Assembly (NCBI GenBank): GCA_023212725.1
Contig: JALBYF010000031.1
Location: forward strand, 62,001-126,000
Direction of reading: 5' to 3'
DNA from: Tranzscheliella williamsii
Taxonomy: Eukaryota > Basidiomycota > Ustilaginomycetes > Ustilaginales > Ustilaginaceae
Length of the DNA: 64,000 nucleotides
This document shows positions 34,633-46,448 of this stretch, piece after piece. A program made the position numbers and the translations under genes. The notes beneath the pieces are model-generated. The model worked only from the letters and a program-made list of their open reading frames with translations, was not told the origin of the DNA and made no database searches. The stretch's first letter is position 1, and every line of letters starts with the position of its first letter.

Positions 34633-35935
34633 TTACATGAAGTCTAGGTCGTCGTCGAGCGCCTCGTCGCCATCTGTCCGGAGCGAAGGGGCAATGGTTG
34701 CGGAGTCAGCGGGCGCGCGTCAGCGTAATGCGGCGGCCACCTTCAGCAGCACTTACAGGCTTTGGTGTCGATGCTGAGAGCGGAGCGAGCAAGGATGGAT
34801 GCCGGCGCGAGCACGGTGCAGGGCGGACAGGGTCAGTCGTCGGCCATCCGAACGCGACCGCGCGAGCAGGCAGGACACATACACATTCTTGGCGCTGGCA
34901 GTGCCAACCGTCTTGGGCTTGGGCGCCTTCTTCTGGCCGCCCGTCTTCTTGGCCTCTTTCTCTTGCCGAACCTTTTCCTCGGCGTAGTCTTTTAGCTTGG
35001 TCGACGTCTTTCGGATCTCAACGTCGCGGAGGTTGGAGACGACGTTCTTGACAAAGTGCGGTGCGAAGTACTTGTCGTACCCGGGCTTGGACGACTGCTT
35101 CTTGATCAGCTCGGCGTAGAGCAGGTCGGAGAACTGCTCCCAGTCTTCCTTGGACGTCGGGTTGATCGCTTTCAGCTTCGCCAGCGAGTCGTCTGACGCA
35201 TTGGAACGGCAGCGGCGGCAGGTGTCAGCAACGGCAGCGTACGGCAGGGACGCGCCCTCAGCATGGTGCTACACTTACCGTCGGAGACCTTGGCGGTGCC
35301 GAGCAGGTTGGCGGCGTTCTCCACGTCGGACTTCAGCTGAGCCTCTCGTTCCATCCTGCGCTTTGCTATCGGGTCAGCGTCCCAGTCCTCATCCTCCTCC
35401 GTCTCAGCCTGACGGACAGTAAAGTTTTCGATCTTGTCAGTCCACGGAATGATCAGATAGAAGCTGGTTGCCGACTGCGACTTACCTCCAAACCGAGCTC
35501 GCGTCGCTGCCTCTCTGCCTCCTCCTTCTCAGCGATTTTCTGCTTGACGCTCTTCTTCTTCTTTGCCGGGATCACCACGGGTTCTTTTGGTTTTTCCGGC
35601 TCGGAATCGTCCTCCTCCCAGTCATCCTAGACGAGCCAGATGGCGCAGCAAAGGAAAGCTCGGGATCAGCATCGTTCGTCCAGCACAGCAGACGGGCGGA
35701 CTTTGTGGCGTCGGCCAGGAGGGAGCCGCGGGTTAGCAACGCACCTTGACCTCTTCCTCGACATCCTCGTCGTCGAACTTCTTGCGGCCAGCGGCGCTCA
35801 GCTTCGGCACAGGCTTTGGCTGAACCGGCTCGTCATTCTCTGCGCACCACAGAGGGCGATGCAACTCGCGTCAGCGCTTGCTCTCGGCCATCGTCCTAAC
35901 GCCGCCGCTGCTCAAAACCTACCCCAGTCGCTCAT
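34633..35935 (-). CDS. hcr1: Translation initiation factor eIF3 subunit j (Hcr1), seven exons
   Basis: Exons on the minus strand: 35935-35923, 35839-35745, 35626-35486, 35408-35279, 35192-34883, 34773-34757, 34673-34633. Introns are GT-AG, 77-118 nt, and phases agree throughout, giving 248 residues (yeast Hcr1 is 265). The protein starts MSDWENDEP, has the acidic N-terminus and DDWEEDD patch, the Lys/Arg-rich helix SVKQKIAEKEEAERQRREL, the family block AANLLGTAKVSD and the dimerising core WEQFSDLLYAELIKK. It ends in the short acidic tail GDEALDDDLDFM typical of eIF3j. Known role: a loosely attached eIF3 subunit that binds the 40S decoding site and helps start-codon recognition and ribosome recycling. 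First and sixth exons are 13 and 17 nt, so open-frame searches miss this gene. Confidence 0.93.
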
Positions 35936-36382
35936 AGTGATCTGCTTATCGCTCGAAAATCGCTCGTCGAAATGGAAGGAATGCAAAGCGCTTTTGGCGT
36001 GATCAGCGGCGGAACAACACCAGACGAGACACACCAGAAAAAAGTCACTTTGAAATTTAGGCCTCACGCCCCATAATAATAACCGTACGAGAAATTTAAC
36101 CCTGCTCGAAAGTGAGCAGGGCCACATGCCAGCTTCAACTAGAGACAGATCACAGCGTATGGAAACAATACGAGCCTATGGACGTAATCAACGGAATCAC
36201 TGTTATCGTGTGAGGACGCCTAGAGAGACGACCGGGATTAATGCAATGCAGGAGAACTTGGCGGAAACTGCGATGTGAAGAGCTCATGTTCAGTGTCTAT
36301 CGAGTATGTGACGGGAAGGAGCGAATGGAGAGGCGACGTTGACGGAAGGATGAGGAAAGGTTTTGCGACTGGATAAAGTCGA
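35936..36382. promoter_or_regulatory. eIF3j promoter and 3' region of the zinc-finger repressor gene
   Basis: A 447-bp intergenic region between two minus-strand genes. I see no clear motif, repeat or RNA gene. Confidence 0.4.
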
Positions 36383-38686
36383 TTAAGCGGCAGGGGCCAT
36401 ATCGACTTCGGGGGCTCGATCTTCCGAATAGACCCTTTTCATAGGAGGTGGAAGCACCATGCTGGTGGGGGAGGTCTCTCTGGACAGTGCCTGATCGAGC
36501 GGTGGCAACGTCGTGCCATGATGATCCCGCTGAGAAGCGTGGATGGGGGTCATGCCGAACGGCACCTTCTTAGTGCGATTGGTATGCGCACCGAAGCCTC
36601 CGGGCGAATTGGACGCACTGACTGAACCTTGTGGCATCGCAGAGTAGATGCTTGTCGGACTCGAGTCGTTGCTAGCAGGACCGCCGCTCATGACAAAGCT
36701 GTTTCCGGTAGAGCTTTGTCGCGAGTGGGAGCGCGATGGACCAGCCGAGGGCAGCCCCTGCAGCGGATGGAGCGTAGGCGAACCGTGAGGCGAGGCAACC
36801 CGGCTGGCCGGCGCGGATCGTGAGTTGCTACGTGCGGCCTTCTTATGATCATAGGGATGATAGTTGTGAGTATGCGTGTGATGATGAACCGGGAATGGGT
36901 GATGAGTGCCATCGCGATGTGAAGGGACTCCAGGGAAGGGAGGTGGTAGCGTTCGAGAAGAAGGGTCCGCAACCAGATTGGCCAACGAAGTGCGGGATGA
37001 ATTGGACTTCAAGGTGCCAACACCGCCATCCAGGATCTCCTCGATTTTGCTTCGACGCGTAGCGCGTTCCGGCTCGACTGCCGACACATGCGATGGGGCG
37101 AGATGGTAGGCGGAGAGACTGGCGCTAGAGCTGAAAGACGGGATGGACTTGTTGCGAGAGCCGAAACTCTGGCTGCGCAGCAGCTTGGGCATATGAGAGG
37201 GCTGCGATGGAGAAGTGGAAGCAGAGGTGGAAGCCGAGCCACTGGCATGCGAGTCCGCCGCGGTGCTTCTTTCGAGCGAGGTACCGGAAATGGTCGCATG
37301 TGCCGCCGTCGGTTGGATGGGTACCATTCCAAGCGAGGAAAGGTGATGATGTGACCGCGATCGGGCAGAGGATTCCATGTAAGGATGGGATCGATGTCGG
37401 TGCGAACCGTGGTGTCCAAGACCAGACTGGTGAGCGGGTCCATCATGAGAGTGATAGGGCGGCGAATGACCATCCCGATGCGGATGCCTGCCATGCAGAG
37501 TGGGAGAGCCGGGCCGAGAAACCATGGGGCTGTTGGGTACCGTGTTGCCGCCAAGCAGGCTCATGTTCCGCAGAGGTCCTAGCACAGGACTGCTGCTGGG
37601 CGTCCATCGAGGATGTCCGACCGCTGCATAGCTTGCACCGCTGCCAACAAACGACATTCTGGATTTGGCATCTTCATGCAAGGAAGAGATATGTTCCGAT
37701 TCGGAAGCATAATCTTCGCCATGCAAATGGTCATCCGGCGAAAATCTGGGCGAATGCTCAACGCTGCTGGGGATGCTCGAGGAGGTGGATGCCCAACCAC
37801 CGTGATGAGAGCCTTGTTGATAGTAACGATGGAGACTGGGAGGAGGATGACTGCTGTTGTAGGTTGCCTGGGGCCGGGAGTAAGCACACTCGTTGATGTG
37901 ACGATTGGAAGGTGGGCGAGCGAGGATGGCCGAGGCGATCCGATCGTTGTACTTTCTGTGACAGTCATCGTGGCTGCAGCCAGGCGGAGTGGTTTCGCCA
38001 GCTGACGCGGAAGCGGAAGGAGGGTAGGCATAACCATGCGAACCGTTTGCGTGATATCTGTCCATATACGGGTCCGGAGCATAGTGGCCAGTATGGCCAT
38101 GGACATAGGATCCGGTTCGGCGGCCTTCTCTTTCAGCTCTCTGAAGTTCGTGTAGTTCATCGCTTGCGAGCATAGCGAGGGTAGACATCTCGCCATTGCG
38201 ACTGCCACGACGGCTAGACTGGACGTCCCTATCTGAGTCGCTGTCGTCGCCATCTTCTTCGGCACCCAGTTGCCACCGTAAACTGCGATCGCTTACATGA
38301 ATGGCTCTGGAGGAAGCAGAAGCGATGGGGTGCGCCGCGCCAGATGCGGAGGCGGTAGTCGAGGTCGATTTGCGCCCCATCGTCTTTTTGTCGTCAACAT
38401 TGACACCGCCTTTCTTGGGATTGGCGTGTATGCGGACGTGGCGGGTCAATTCGTCGCTTCGACTGAATCGCTTTTCACATCCTGGATGTGTGCAAACGTG
38501 AGGCTTCTCGCCGGTATGAGTGCGAATGTGTCGGGTTTGGTGCTCGAGTCGATAGAAAGCACGAGAACAGAGAGGGCACTTGTAGGGGCGAGGAATCTGC
38601 GACTTATCAACGGCGTAATTACTCGCACTTAAACTAGCCCCTCCCGGGCTGGCATTAGCCACTTCGGCAGAAGCTTGTTGAGCCAT
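36383..38686 (-). CDS. cre1: C2H2 zinc-finger carbon catabolite repressor (CreA/Mig1 type)
   Basis: A 767-residue protein from the ATG at 38686; the upstream open frame to 38848 begins with TTG. Two tandem C2H2 fingers at residues 35-87 have ligands Cys37, Cys40, His53, His57 and Cys65, Cys70, His83, His87. Finger residues [18 protein letters not shown] and [12 protein letters not shown] are those of Mig1/CreA, which bind GC boxes (SYGGRG) and repress genes for alternative carbon sources when glucose is present. The rest is His/Ser/Pro-rich: repeated HHH stretches and many SP sites, consistent with nuclear shuttling by phosphorylation. [22 protein letters not shown] near 525 looks like a short conserved motif. 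No intron. Confidence 0.93.
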   Translation of the reverse strand: MAQQASAEVANASPGGASLSASNYAVDKSQIPRPYKCPLCSRAFYRLEHQTRHIRTHTGEKPHVCTHPGCEKRFSRSDELTRHVRIHANPKKGGVNVDDKKTMGRKSTSTTASASGAAHPIASASSRAIHVSDRSLRWQLGAEEDGDDSDSDRDVQSSRRGSRNGEMSTLAMLASDELHELQRAEREGRRTGSYVHGHTGHYAPDPYMDRYHANGSHGYAYPPSASASAGETTPPGCSHDDCHRKYNDRIASAILARPPSNRHINECAYSRPQATYNSSHPPPSLHRYYQQGSHHGGWASTSSSIPSSVEHSPRFSPDDHLHGEDYASESEHISSLHEDAKSRMSFVGSGASYAAVGHPRWTPSSSPVLGPLRNMSLLGGNTVPNSPMVSRPGSPTLHGRHPHRDGHSPPYHSHDGPAHQSGLGHHGSHRHRSHPYMESSARSRSHHHLSSLGMVPIQPTAAHATISGTSLERSTAADSHASGSASTSASTSPSQPSHMPKLLRSQSFGSRNKSIPSFSSSASLSAYHLAPSHVSAVEPERATRRSKIEEILDGGVGTLKSNSSRTSLANLVADPSSRTLPPPFPGVPSHRDGTHHPFPVHHHTHTHNYHPYDHKKAARSNSRSAPASRVASPHGSPTLHPLQGLPSAGPSRSHSRQSSTGNSFVMSGGPASNDSSPTSIYSAMPQGSVSASNSPGGFGAHTNRTKKVPFGMTPIHASQRDHHGTTLPPLDQALSRETSPTSMVLPPPMKRVYSEDRAPEVDMAPAA

Positions 38687-41600
38687 AATCGGCTGCGGCA
38701 GTGCGACGGCACAGACACCCTTCGTGACTGCAGATGGAACTGTTGTGGCTGTGGAAATTCGCCGGTGACGTGGATCGCCTTCGAAAGTTGCAAGAAAGCT
38801 TACTCTTACTTGTGGACGAGTCCAAGATGATCGAGGATGGCGTGCCAAGAGCTATAGCGCAGTTGAAGAAGGAGTATGCGGACGTGACCCAAGCTTTTAG
38901 TAAGATGACTGATGAAGATGGTAGAGGATGGGTAGACGGCGCAAGATGGAATACGGGCGCGGGCGCAGTGAGGTGTTTGGCGGGGCCGACAAGGAAAGGG
39001 AGGCGGCAGATAGATAGTGAAGACGATAAGGTGGCAGTGATGGGTGTGAGAGGATGGAAGGGAGGCGGAGATGATGTGTCAGGGCTAACAATCGATAAGG
39101 GGGATCCGCTAAGCCGGGGGCAGGACAAGGCAAGGCGAAGGATAACTCGGCTCAGCAATGACAGGATACGGGACAAGGATAGAAGTCCTCCGACGACAAT
39201 CGAGGCGAGGCGAGGCGAGGCGAGGCGAAGCAAGGCAAGGTCAAAAAGACGTGCGTGAGAAGGGAGGATGGAGGATCTCGGAGCACGGTGGGAAGGCTAA
39301 GGAGAAGGCGAAAAAATTGGCTGATGAAAACTGCGGGGTACTTGCGTGTGGAATTGGTTGACGCTAGCAAAGCACTTGAACTTGCGGCGTCGATGATCAG
39401 AACGGCAAAGAATGCCGACCCCCACCTTAGGCGCAAGGCTTTTCACGACAGCTCGCGAAAAAGGGAATGCGGAAAGTTTCGACAGTTTTGGTCTGCAACA
39501 TTTCCAGGTTCCAAACTTGAGTTACGGAAAAGAGAAATGAATCGTCGACTTAGGAGAATCCATAACGTTGTTAATGTATGCCCACCCCGCTTGCGCTTCG
39601 AAGCGGGCGGGGAACCACGAGGAAGGGGAAACGCTTTACGCGGCTTATCAGCGATGTTTTGTCCAGACCGAACCGGACCGACCGGTTACAGGTGCTTCGT
39701 CACGATAATAGTACTTACTGACTGTGACTGAAGTGACGAAATCTCGTCTTCCAAAGGCGAAAGTTTGCACTACGCGCGTCGGCAGAACTACAGAGGATGG
39801 AAAGTTTCATCGCTCCGCATATCTTTGCCCTCATTCGTCAAGACTGGAAACCTTCGATCCCATGAGAGGGCCGACATGGCGCAACAGGTATAGCCGTGGC
39901 CGACTCTATCGCAGTACAATGTACACATCCATACCGACAGTGCGACTCATCATCCCACCATGTTGCCTAACGGAGCAATCCGCGTCACAATCCATTTTTG
40001 TTACGAGGCTGAGTCAAGTCGGTCTTGTGAAGCGGAATCATCCGGAGTCGTCGCTGGGTGAAGAATGATGTGCGTGGGAATTCAGCTCGACACGTCGTCT
40101 GTTTCGGCAGAGTTAATTGTGGATTCTGGTGTGTCAACCATCTGGAGACCCCGAGTTGTGACGCATCAGGTTCCTCGAAATCGGAGAAGGACAGAAGCTT
40201 GTTACGTCGCGCAACATGCGCCCGGACGATCTCTTCCTTCAATCTAGGCCGGAGTGAATCGCTGAAATTGCCAGTCACCCAAACCTCTTGACAGCCACTC
40301 ACCCTTACGGCGTGGAGGATGCAAGATGGAAGAGCCTATGCTCGTTCGGCTGGCAGGATCTTGCGAGTCCAAAAACGGATTTGCCCATGCTAATCATCTC
40401 GCTTGTTGTCCCTGCCTGCGCATCTGATAGTATGTGAATATCACCTGGATCTCTCCACAAACTGCTGATCAGGAAACAAGACGGGTCTCTGCCCGTTGCC
40501 ACGGTGTAGGGCGCAACACGACTCCAGAGACCTCATGTGGCTGCGCACCAAGCACCAGCGAGAAGGTGTCGTGCGAAGCTTCGGCATCTTGTTGGGCGTC
40601 TTCATCTCCGCCATAGTTCATTTTCGGGTGCAAGACCGACGAACCATGCGGCTTTGTTGTGACCGGCAGCTGCTGATCACAAGATGAGCAAGCGGGGCCA
40701 TCGGCCAAATAGAATTGGCACTAGCCCACAGGATCTACCGACCAAGCCGCGTTCAGACCAACCATGCTCTGCAAGTGTTTGGCCTGGCACAGCTTTGCGT
40801 CCCTTTTGCGTCGAGCTGTTGAAAACCCACATGTTTTTGACCCTGCAGCCCCGGCCAGCCACAAAGTGCAACTCGGAGATTTTTCGCAAGGTCATGCGTC
40901 GACCGAACTCTAACCGGAGCGTCTGAACGGAAACCAGCCGCAATTCATGGTTACCCTGCCACCGTCGTCCCCCAACCCCCCGTAGGCGTGGCGACGCTCA
41001 TTGGTCCAGATCCCAGGCCGGCCTCTTACGAACAAGACGACGAGTACAACCCCTCTCGCCCGAGAAAGCAACTGAGCCGTTATATTCAATGTAACCAGCG
41101 CAGTCTAGGCCATTTTCACAATAATGGCCTTTGGGCACGGCGTCGTGTTAGCGATCCTCGCGAGCTAAGCAAGGCGGACATTAACACACTATAGCCGGGC
41201 ACTGCGCCGTCTCCTGTGGCGAACCACAAGGTGCGAGATCCACTCCTTTTCCCGGTCTAAGATCCGTCGTACGGCTGAAGTCAATGGTCGCGCGTCGCTC
41301 CATTCACCAACCGGTTGCTGTGACCCGACCGCCTGGCGGAGCGATGCAGCCGTTCGATTTCCCCTCTCATGTGATTGGATACCATACTCGCGCTGTCGGA
41401 ACAGCACGGACGAGCGAAAGAGCAGTCGCGGTGGCATCCTTTCTGCCGCAGACCGCTCTAAGCATCGCACACAAGAGATGCAAACTACCTATGTACCACG
41501 TCAGACCATGGCGATTGTGAGCAGGCGGCACTACAGTCCGGAGCCGTGCGAATCTCTCTACTGGCGCAAACACGCACTGTCCAAGGGAGCTTCCCTGCTT

Positions 41601-44042
41601 GCAACAACGGCCAGACACACGGCCAATGCACATATGACGTTCTCGGCTCCTTGAGCTAGGTCCGCGGCACGGAACCCACTGCTGGATCCGCTCAGATATC
41701 TCTAGCCTAGCGAGATTCACGCTCCTCTTTGCTAGCGGTAGATCGACAGCTAGCCAAAGCGGTTCCTAGCATTTCATCTGGCCCGCCTTTGTCCTCTTAC
41801 TCCTTTGTCCTTCTACACTACCCCCGGCTTCTATTCTAGCGGCTCCGAAGTTGGTCTCTGCCTAAGCATCGCCGTCCAGACAAGTCCTTTACCCCGTACG
41901 ACCTGCAGTAGCAAACTTGGCGCGCGTTGGCGAGACTAGCTGACAAGGCGCACTGCGATAAGCACGGTACCATCGCGCCACCGAAGCAAGGAGGTTACAA
42001 CACCTACCCCACATCTCCTCCCGGCCCCACTTGCTATCACGTTCATTCACGGATTGCATTAGCCCACCTGCTCTGGTCAGGGGCTAAGAAAAGGCGTCTG
42101 CTTGGCCCTACTCCGCAAAGTCGGAATTTGCCATGCCTGTGAAAGTCCAGAAACTGCCAAGCGATCCACATTGGTTCGGTCGCCAACCAGACTGTGGTGG
42201 TGTTGAACGTGTAGGGTGTTGTGCCTGGTGCTCAACAAGGTCCCAAGCGGAATGACGGTTCTCTTCGAATTGCGTGACGTGCGTGTGGTAAAGATATGAA
42301 AGAGGTGCCCCGCTATACTGTTGCAGCAAATCGCAGCAGCTCTCTTATCGCCCCGCGCTCAGCCGAGAACTAAATCACAATAGGTTCGCAGACGCGACCA
42401 CGGCATTGACCAGCTTATCTTTGGCATCTGGGAGTGGTCGAGAAAAATCTCGCCGTCCACAGTGTAATCACGAGCCATTTTCTCTCGAAGGTAGAACTCC
42501 AGCCGGAGCAGCCCTGTGTATCTTGACGGAAAACGCTTGTGTGCTTATCGACGATACGGTGCATTCCGGCGATCTGGCCGAGAGCGCCATTGCTTAGTGC
42601 GTCACGCTGCTTAGAACCCCCCACTCTGCTGACAGTACGTGATGAGATTTGCGAGGTCGCGCTGGATCAGCTGCGTACATTTTAGCGCCACGGCCAGGAT
42701 AGCGCGAGCGGACCAGCGAGAGCCGAGAAGACGACTGGCGGATGTGAGCCTTTCTCGCCCCGCCTGTGTTGTTGTAATGCGAAATCAAGCTCAGATGACA
42801 CGTGCACATCCCCAGCTGAATCAAGCTGACGCTCGGCTTCCCGCGCCTTGTAGCCGCTCTTCGCAGACGTCGTGCGGAACAGAGTCGACAAGAGAAGGCT
42901 AACATCACGGCACGAGGGGCCTTCGCCTGAAGGGGCCTGAGCAAGCTGCCCACGCGTTGATGTGCGCCTGTCAACCGGCGTTGCACACACTGCGTTGAGG
43001 GAGAAGACGACCTCAACCTACGTACAACGGGGTTTAACATGTTCAATTGCGGGGTCACTAACGACGGTTGGAAGAGAAACGGCTGGAGCCGAGATCCATT
43101 CGGCGCGGCTTCCAAAGGATCTAACAGGGCTAAGTTTTCTTCTACGGGTGTCGTGAACTGATCACGAGCCCTCAGGTCGATATCTTCGCAAGCTATAAGC
43201 TAAAGCTAACACTTGCACACTGTTTTGTAAGGCGTCTAGACTCATCTCTTATAGCTTGAATATGTAAAGATGCTGTGGACCGCAGCGTCCCGTTTGCCCG
43301 CGCCTCCCCTCAGAAAGGGTGCAACGACGATTTGGCGTGTGCGAGACAGCATAGGGCGGACGTGGGGCTTAATAGTATCGCTTTTCAGCTTCGAAGCGAC
43401 ACCGGAAAGCAGCCCGTCATCCATGGCTGCAGTCGGCGGCACGGCATAGTCATTGATCACAAAGCAAAGTAGCTAGGAGTGACTTATCGATTGCAAAAAC
43501 AGACACCCTAGGCAGTACACGGGCCGCGTGGCGCAGGAACAGGCTGGAACAGGACCATACATACGTCAGACGCGATGCGGCGCGATTTCCGGTACGTTCG
43601 TGCAGCCTGTTCAGAAGTCCCCAACGTGCTCTGAGCAATCGCTTTGCACAAGCGTTTTCCTCGCATCCGACGGCAAAAATGCTTACTCTTACGCCGGGCC
43701 CGGCTCCGGCGGCACAAGAGTTCGTCCGGGCCCACTTCTCAGAGCCTTCAGGGCCTCCCATCCGGGGCGCTACATGCTGCGTTCGGAAACAACGGAACCA
43801 GATCGCCGGAAGGAGTTCTGTGTCATCTTCCGTCCTGCACGATTCCGATTCCCTTCCCTTCCTGCACAAACGACGGGTGCGGGGTTCTTTTGCGACCTAG
43901 AAACCCGTCGCACAATGTGTCGGTTGTGGGCAGGTTTTTTGGCGACACCGAGCAGCATCCTGGTTAGCTTCACGAAAGCAGAACGGATCGAGTACTGGCA
44001 CCGCGTATATATAGGCTCGGCCAACCGCCTCAGCATCACCGA
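38687..44042. other. Gene-poor region of 5.4 kb upstream of the repressor gene
   Basis: No protein gene is supported. The first 0.6 kb should be the repressor's promoter and leader; a 174-codon plus-strand frame (38734-39258) there is purine-biased and resembles nothing. Beyond 39.3 kb all frames are short, with no conserved motif, no terminal repeats and no transposase or reverse-transcriptase motif that I could see. The DNA appears less GC-rich than neighbouring genes. Small features are a pentamer repeat at 39201-39240 and a perfect 7-bp hairpin at 41108-41129 (GGCCATT/AATGGCC). Confidence 0.5.
39201..39240. repeat. CGAGG pentanucleotide microsatellite
   Basis: Five perfect CGAGG units followed by degenerate CGAAG, CAAGG and CAAGG copies. 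It is noncoding and lies upstream of the repressor gene. Confidence 0.8.
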
Positions 44043-44147
44043 GGTTGTATGGAGTAGTGGTCAACTTAGGAGATTTTGATGAAGCACTGCTTGCAGGGCG
44101 ACGATCCAAATTTTCTCTTGCCCCGGGTTCGAATCCCGGTACGACCT
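44043..44147 (+). tRNA. trnQ-UUG: tRNA-Gln (anticodon UUG) with a 33-nt intron
   Basis: A full cloverleaf can be folded. The acceptor GGTTGTA (44043-44049) pairs with TACGACC (44140-44146, one G-U), with discriminator T. The D arm is 44052-44067. Anticodon stem GGAGA (44069-44073) pairs with TCTCT (44114-44118), and the loop TTTTGA places T33 and anticodon TTG at 44076-44078. The T arm is CCGGG-TTCGAAT-CCCGG (44123-44139). An intron at 44080-44112 follows A37, the canonical eukaryotic position, leaving a 72-nt mature tRNA. The internal A box (near 44050) and B box GGTTCGAATCC (44126-44136) are present. CCA is not encoded, as expected in eukaryotes. Confidence 0.92.
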
Positions 44148-44940
44148 TCACTTTTTGCCGCACGAAAGAATCCATACGTTCCGTCTACCCTTTCTTGCTA
44201 CGCTGAGGAAAGAACCTACTTGACCTAAGAGAGAGACAATTCGACATGGCGGGTGAGCTATGACAAGCAAACGGTGACCTCCTTGTGTCTATACGGACTA
44301 GTTAAATCGCACCTCGAAAGAGAGGCAGACTCGGCCACCATTCAAGGGCCATGTCTTAATTGAGGAATGGCCCACTGATTGGGAGGCTGGAGCGCAAGCT
44401 GACATCAGGTACTTGCTAGGTCAAGCCTCCATGGGAAACGCGCCTGTTCAAGCGGACACTGTCATCTTCATCAAAGGCCAGCCACCTGCAGTAACAATGG
44501 TGGGTGGTGTGTGACCAGCAGATTGCGATTCGACAGCTGCGTAGTTGACCCCAAAGAGCATGGCAAGATCGCATGACTGATTCCAGCAAGTCAATCCTGA
44601 TGATAGCTCTGTGACCGTGCAACTTGCCAATTTGCTCTGCGCATGGCGAGCCTCTTAGCCTTTAACGATGATGCCGCTCTGGACGATATTGGCATACATG
44701 TCATTCCCCGCGTGTCAGACAGCTTGAAACAAAAAAAAAAGAAAGGCGCAACACATCTCAAATAGGGCGCAAGTTTAGCTGAGCGATTCTAGATCACCTC
44801 CGTATTGCGGTGCATGCTAAGATGTGGCTCGACCACTGCTGTGCCTTGCTCAAACAGGTACGATAACTTGGTATGGACTACTGCATTGGGTATCAACAGG
44901 ATGGGACTTTTAGGCGTACAGGGCTGATTTATGGAGATGG
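44148..44940. other. Intergenic region between the tRNA and the arrestin-like gene
   Basis: About 800 bp. An A-rich run lies at 44730-44740. Apart from the Pol III terminator I see no gene or notable motif; it includes the 3' end of the arrestin-like gene. Confidence 0.45.
44152..44156 (+). terminator. RNA polymerase III terminator of the tRNA gene
   Basis: A run of five T residues begins 5 bases after the tRNA 3' end, the usual Pol III stop signal. Confidence 0.8.
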
Positions 44941-46448
44941 TTACGATCGAGACCCTTCTATTGAACTTTTGTAGGTCGGCACCGGGTCGATTTCGTCGAC
45001 GCCTGGGCACTGGTAGGGCAAGGCCGGTTGGGACGCGTACGACTTCTTTTCAACGTCGAGGAGCGCGTCCAGGGTGAAGGTGCAGATGCAGGGGAAAGCG
45101 GAGGGATCGGTCTGTTTGTCATGTAGCATGGACTCGAGCTGAGCTGCTTTGGCGCGGACGTCGGCCTCAGGCATGGGGTCTTCGGAGGCGTAGGTGGGCA
45201 GGCTTAACGAGTCCGGGCGGCAGCCGCATGAGTTGAGAAAGACCGGGACGGACACGTGGAAGCGCTTCATCTTTTGGCCGTCGATGTAGATGAGCCCGTC
45301 GTCAGCGTCGTCGACACCGGCGGGCTTGACCTCGCCGTCAATAAAGTCGATCTGATACTCGATGAAGTTGCGGAAGCGGATGGCGGCGTCGTTGCCGTCC
45401 ACGGTGCTCGGCCGGATGCAGTTGTCGTCCGGCAAGCGCGAGAAGGTCTCGAAGGCCGGGTAGGTCGCGCCGTCGGGCGACACGCCCTCACCGCCACCGC
45501 CAAGCTTCTTTTCGAGGAAAAGCCTGGCGAGCTCCTGCCTGTCCAAGTCGAGAAACTTGACCTTCTTCGGCCGCACCGTCTCGACATAGCCGGGCCGCTC
45601 CCCGCGCGACATGAGCGTCGTGCGCAGCTCGATGCTCGCCCGGAAACCGACAATCTCAACGCCTTCCAGCGGACTCAGCAGGTCGACATTGGTACGCAGG
45701 TATCCACCCACCGTAAACACGTCGGACCTGCCGCGCAGGCTGAAGGGCTGTTCACGATCAAAGCAGAAAGCAAAGCACGTCGACGTATCAATATCAGGAT
45801 TGCTGCACCGCAACGGCTCAACAACACTACCATGCCACTTACCCCAATCCCATCGGCGTGGGTGCGGATGTCTTTATCGTAGACAATCATCTCGTTCCCG
45901 CTCTCGTTCTGGCAGTCGATAAAATAGACTCGCTTAATGGCGGTGAGCGATTTGGTGAAGACGCCATGGAAGGAGGCCTTGGCGATCAGCCGCTGGTTGT
46001 TGATACCCCAGGTGGATCGCTGGAAAGGCGCGGCATTGTGGTCGACGAGGAAGATCCGTTCGAAGCGGTACGTCTTGCCGATCTCGAAGAAAGGCATGTC
46101 GACGGCTTCCTGGATGAGCTTTTCGTTGTTGTAGGTCTTGCTGCCCTCCAACCCGCCTTTGGGGAACGAGATGCTCTCGTTCGAGACCAGGCTCAGAGTG
46201 AGGCTCTTCAAGCGGTTGGGAATGCGGGATGACGAAGACGAAGCGGCCTTGCCGGGAATATGAATCTGCACGCAGGCATACAGGACCGCAGCCTCGTGGC
46301 TGGTACAGCGCGAGAGCCCAGACGCAGCCTCGTCGATCTCGCTGTAGGCAGGCGAACTCTGCTCGGTGCTATCGTCGAGGGATTGGTTCTGGCGCTTCGA
46401 CGGAAACAGGTAGACATCGGTCGAGCGGACGTCGACAGACAGCTCCAT
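44941..46448 (-). CDS. Arrestin-like protein (possible ART-type ubiquitin-ligase adaptor)
   Basis: Two exons: 46448-45843 and 45747-44941, joined across a 95-nt intron (GTAAGT donor, a pyrimidine-rich run, GAACAG acceptor) in phase 0, giving 470 residues. The first exon ends DIRTHADGIG and the second begins PFSLRGRSDVFTVGG. The N-terminal part (VLYACVQIHIPG, LKSLTLSLVSNESISFP, FEIGKTYRFERIFLVD) and C-terminal part (LSPLEGVEIVGFRASIEL, FHVSVPVFLNSCG) fit the two beta-sandwich halves of arrestin-fold proteins. LPTY near residue 400 is an LPxY form of the PY motif that Rsp5-type WW domains bind, and VPTY lies near the end. Such adaptors direct ubiquitination and endocytosis of membrane transporters. 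The match is by fold pattern, and sequence similarity to named ARTs is weak. Confidence 0.7.

Noticed and set aside
39201..39240. Pentamer array considered as telomere or centromere repeat
   Set aside because: Too short (five perfect units) and unlike TTAGGG; an ordinary microsatellite.
38734..39258. 174-codon plus-strand frame starting with ATG upstream of the repressor gene
   Set aside because: It lies in the repressor's promoter/leader, is purine-biased and low complexity at the 3' end (it runs through the CGAGG repeat), and matches no family.
38900..39340. Four SYGGRG (CreA-type) sites upstream of the repressor gene (38981, 39065, 39114, 39333)
   Set aside because: This 6-mer with 8 variants is expected about two to three times per 650 bp on two strands, more in GC-rich DNA, so autoregulation is not supported by the count.
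42594..43115. 173-codon minus-strand frame in the gene-poor region
   Set aside because: Arg/Ser/Leu-rich without motifs; I see no evidence of transposase or reverse transcriptase.
43528..44079. 183-codon plus-strand frame
   Set aside because: It begins without ATG, overlaps the tRNA gene and has no recognisable domain.
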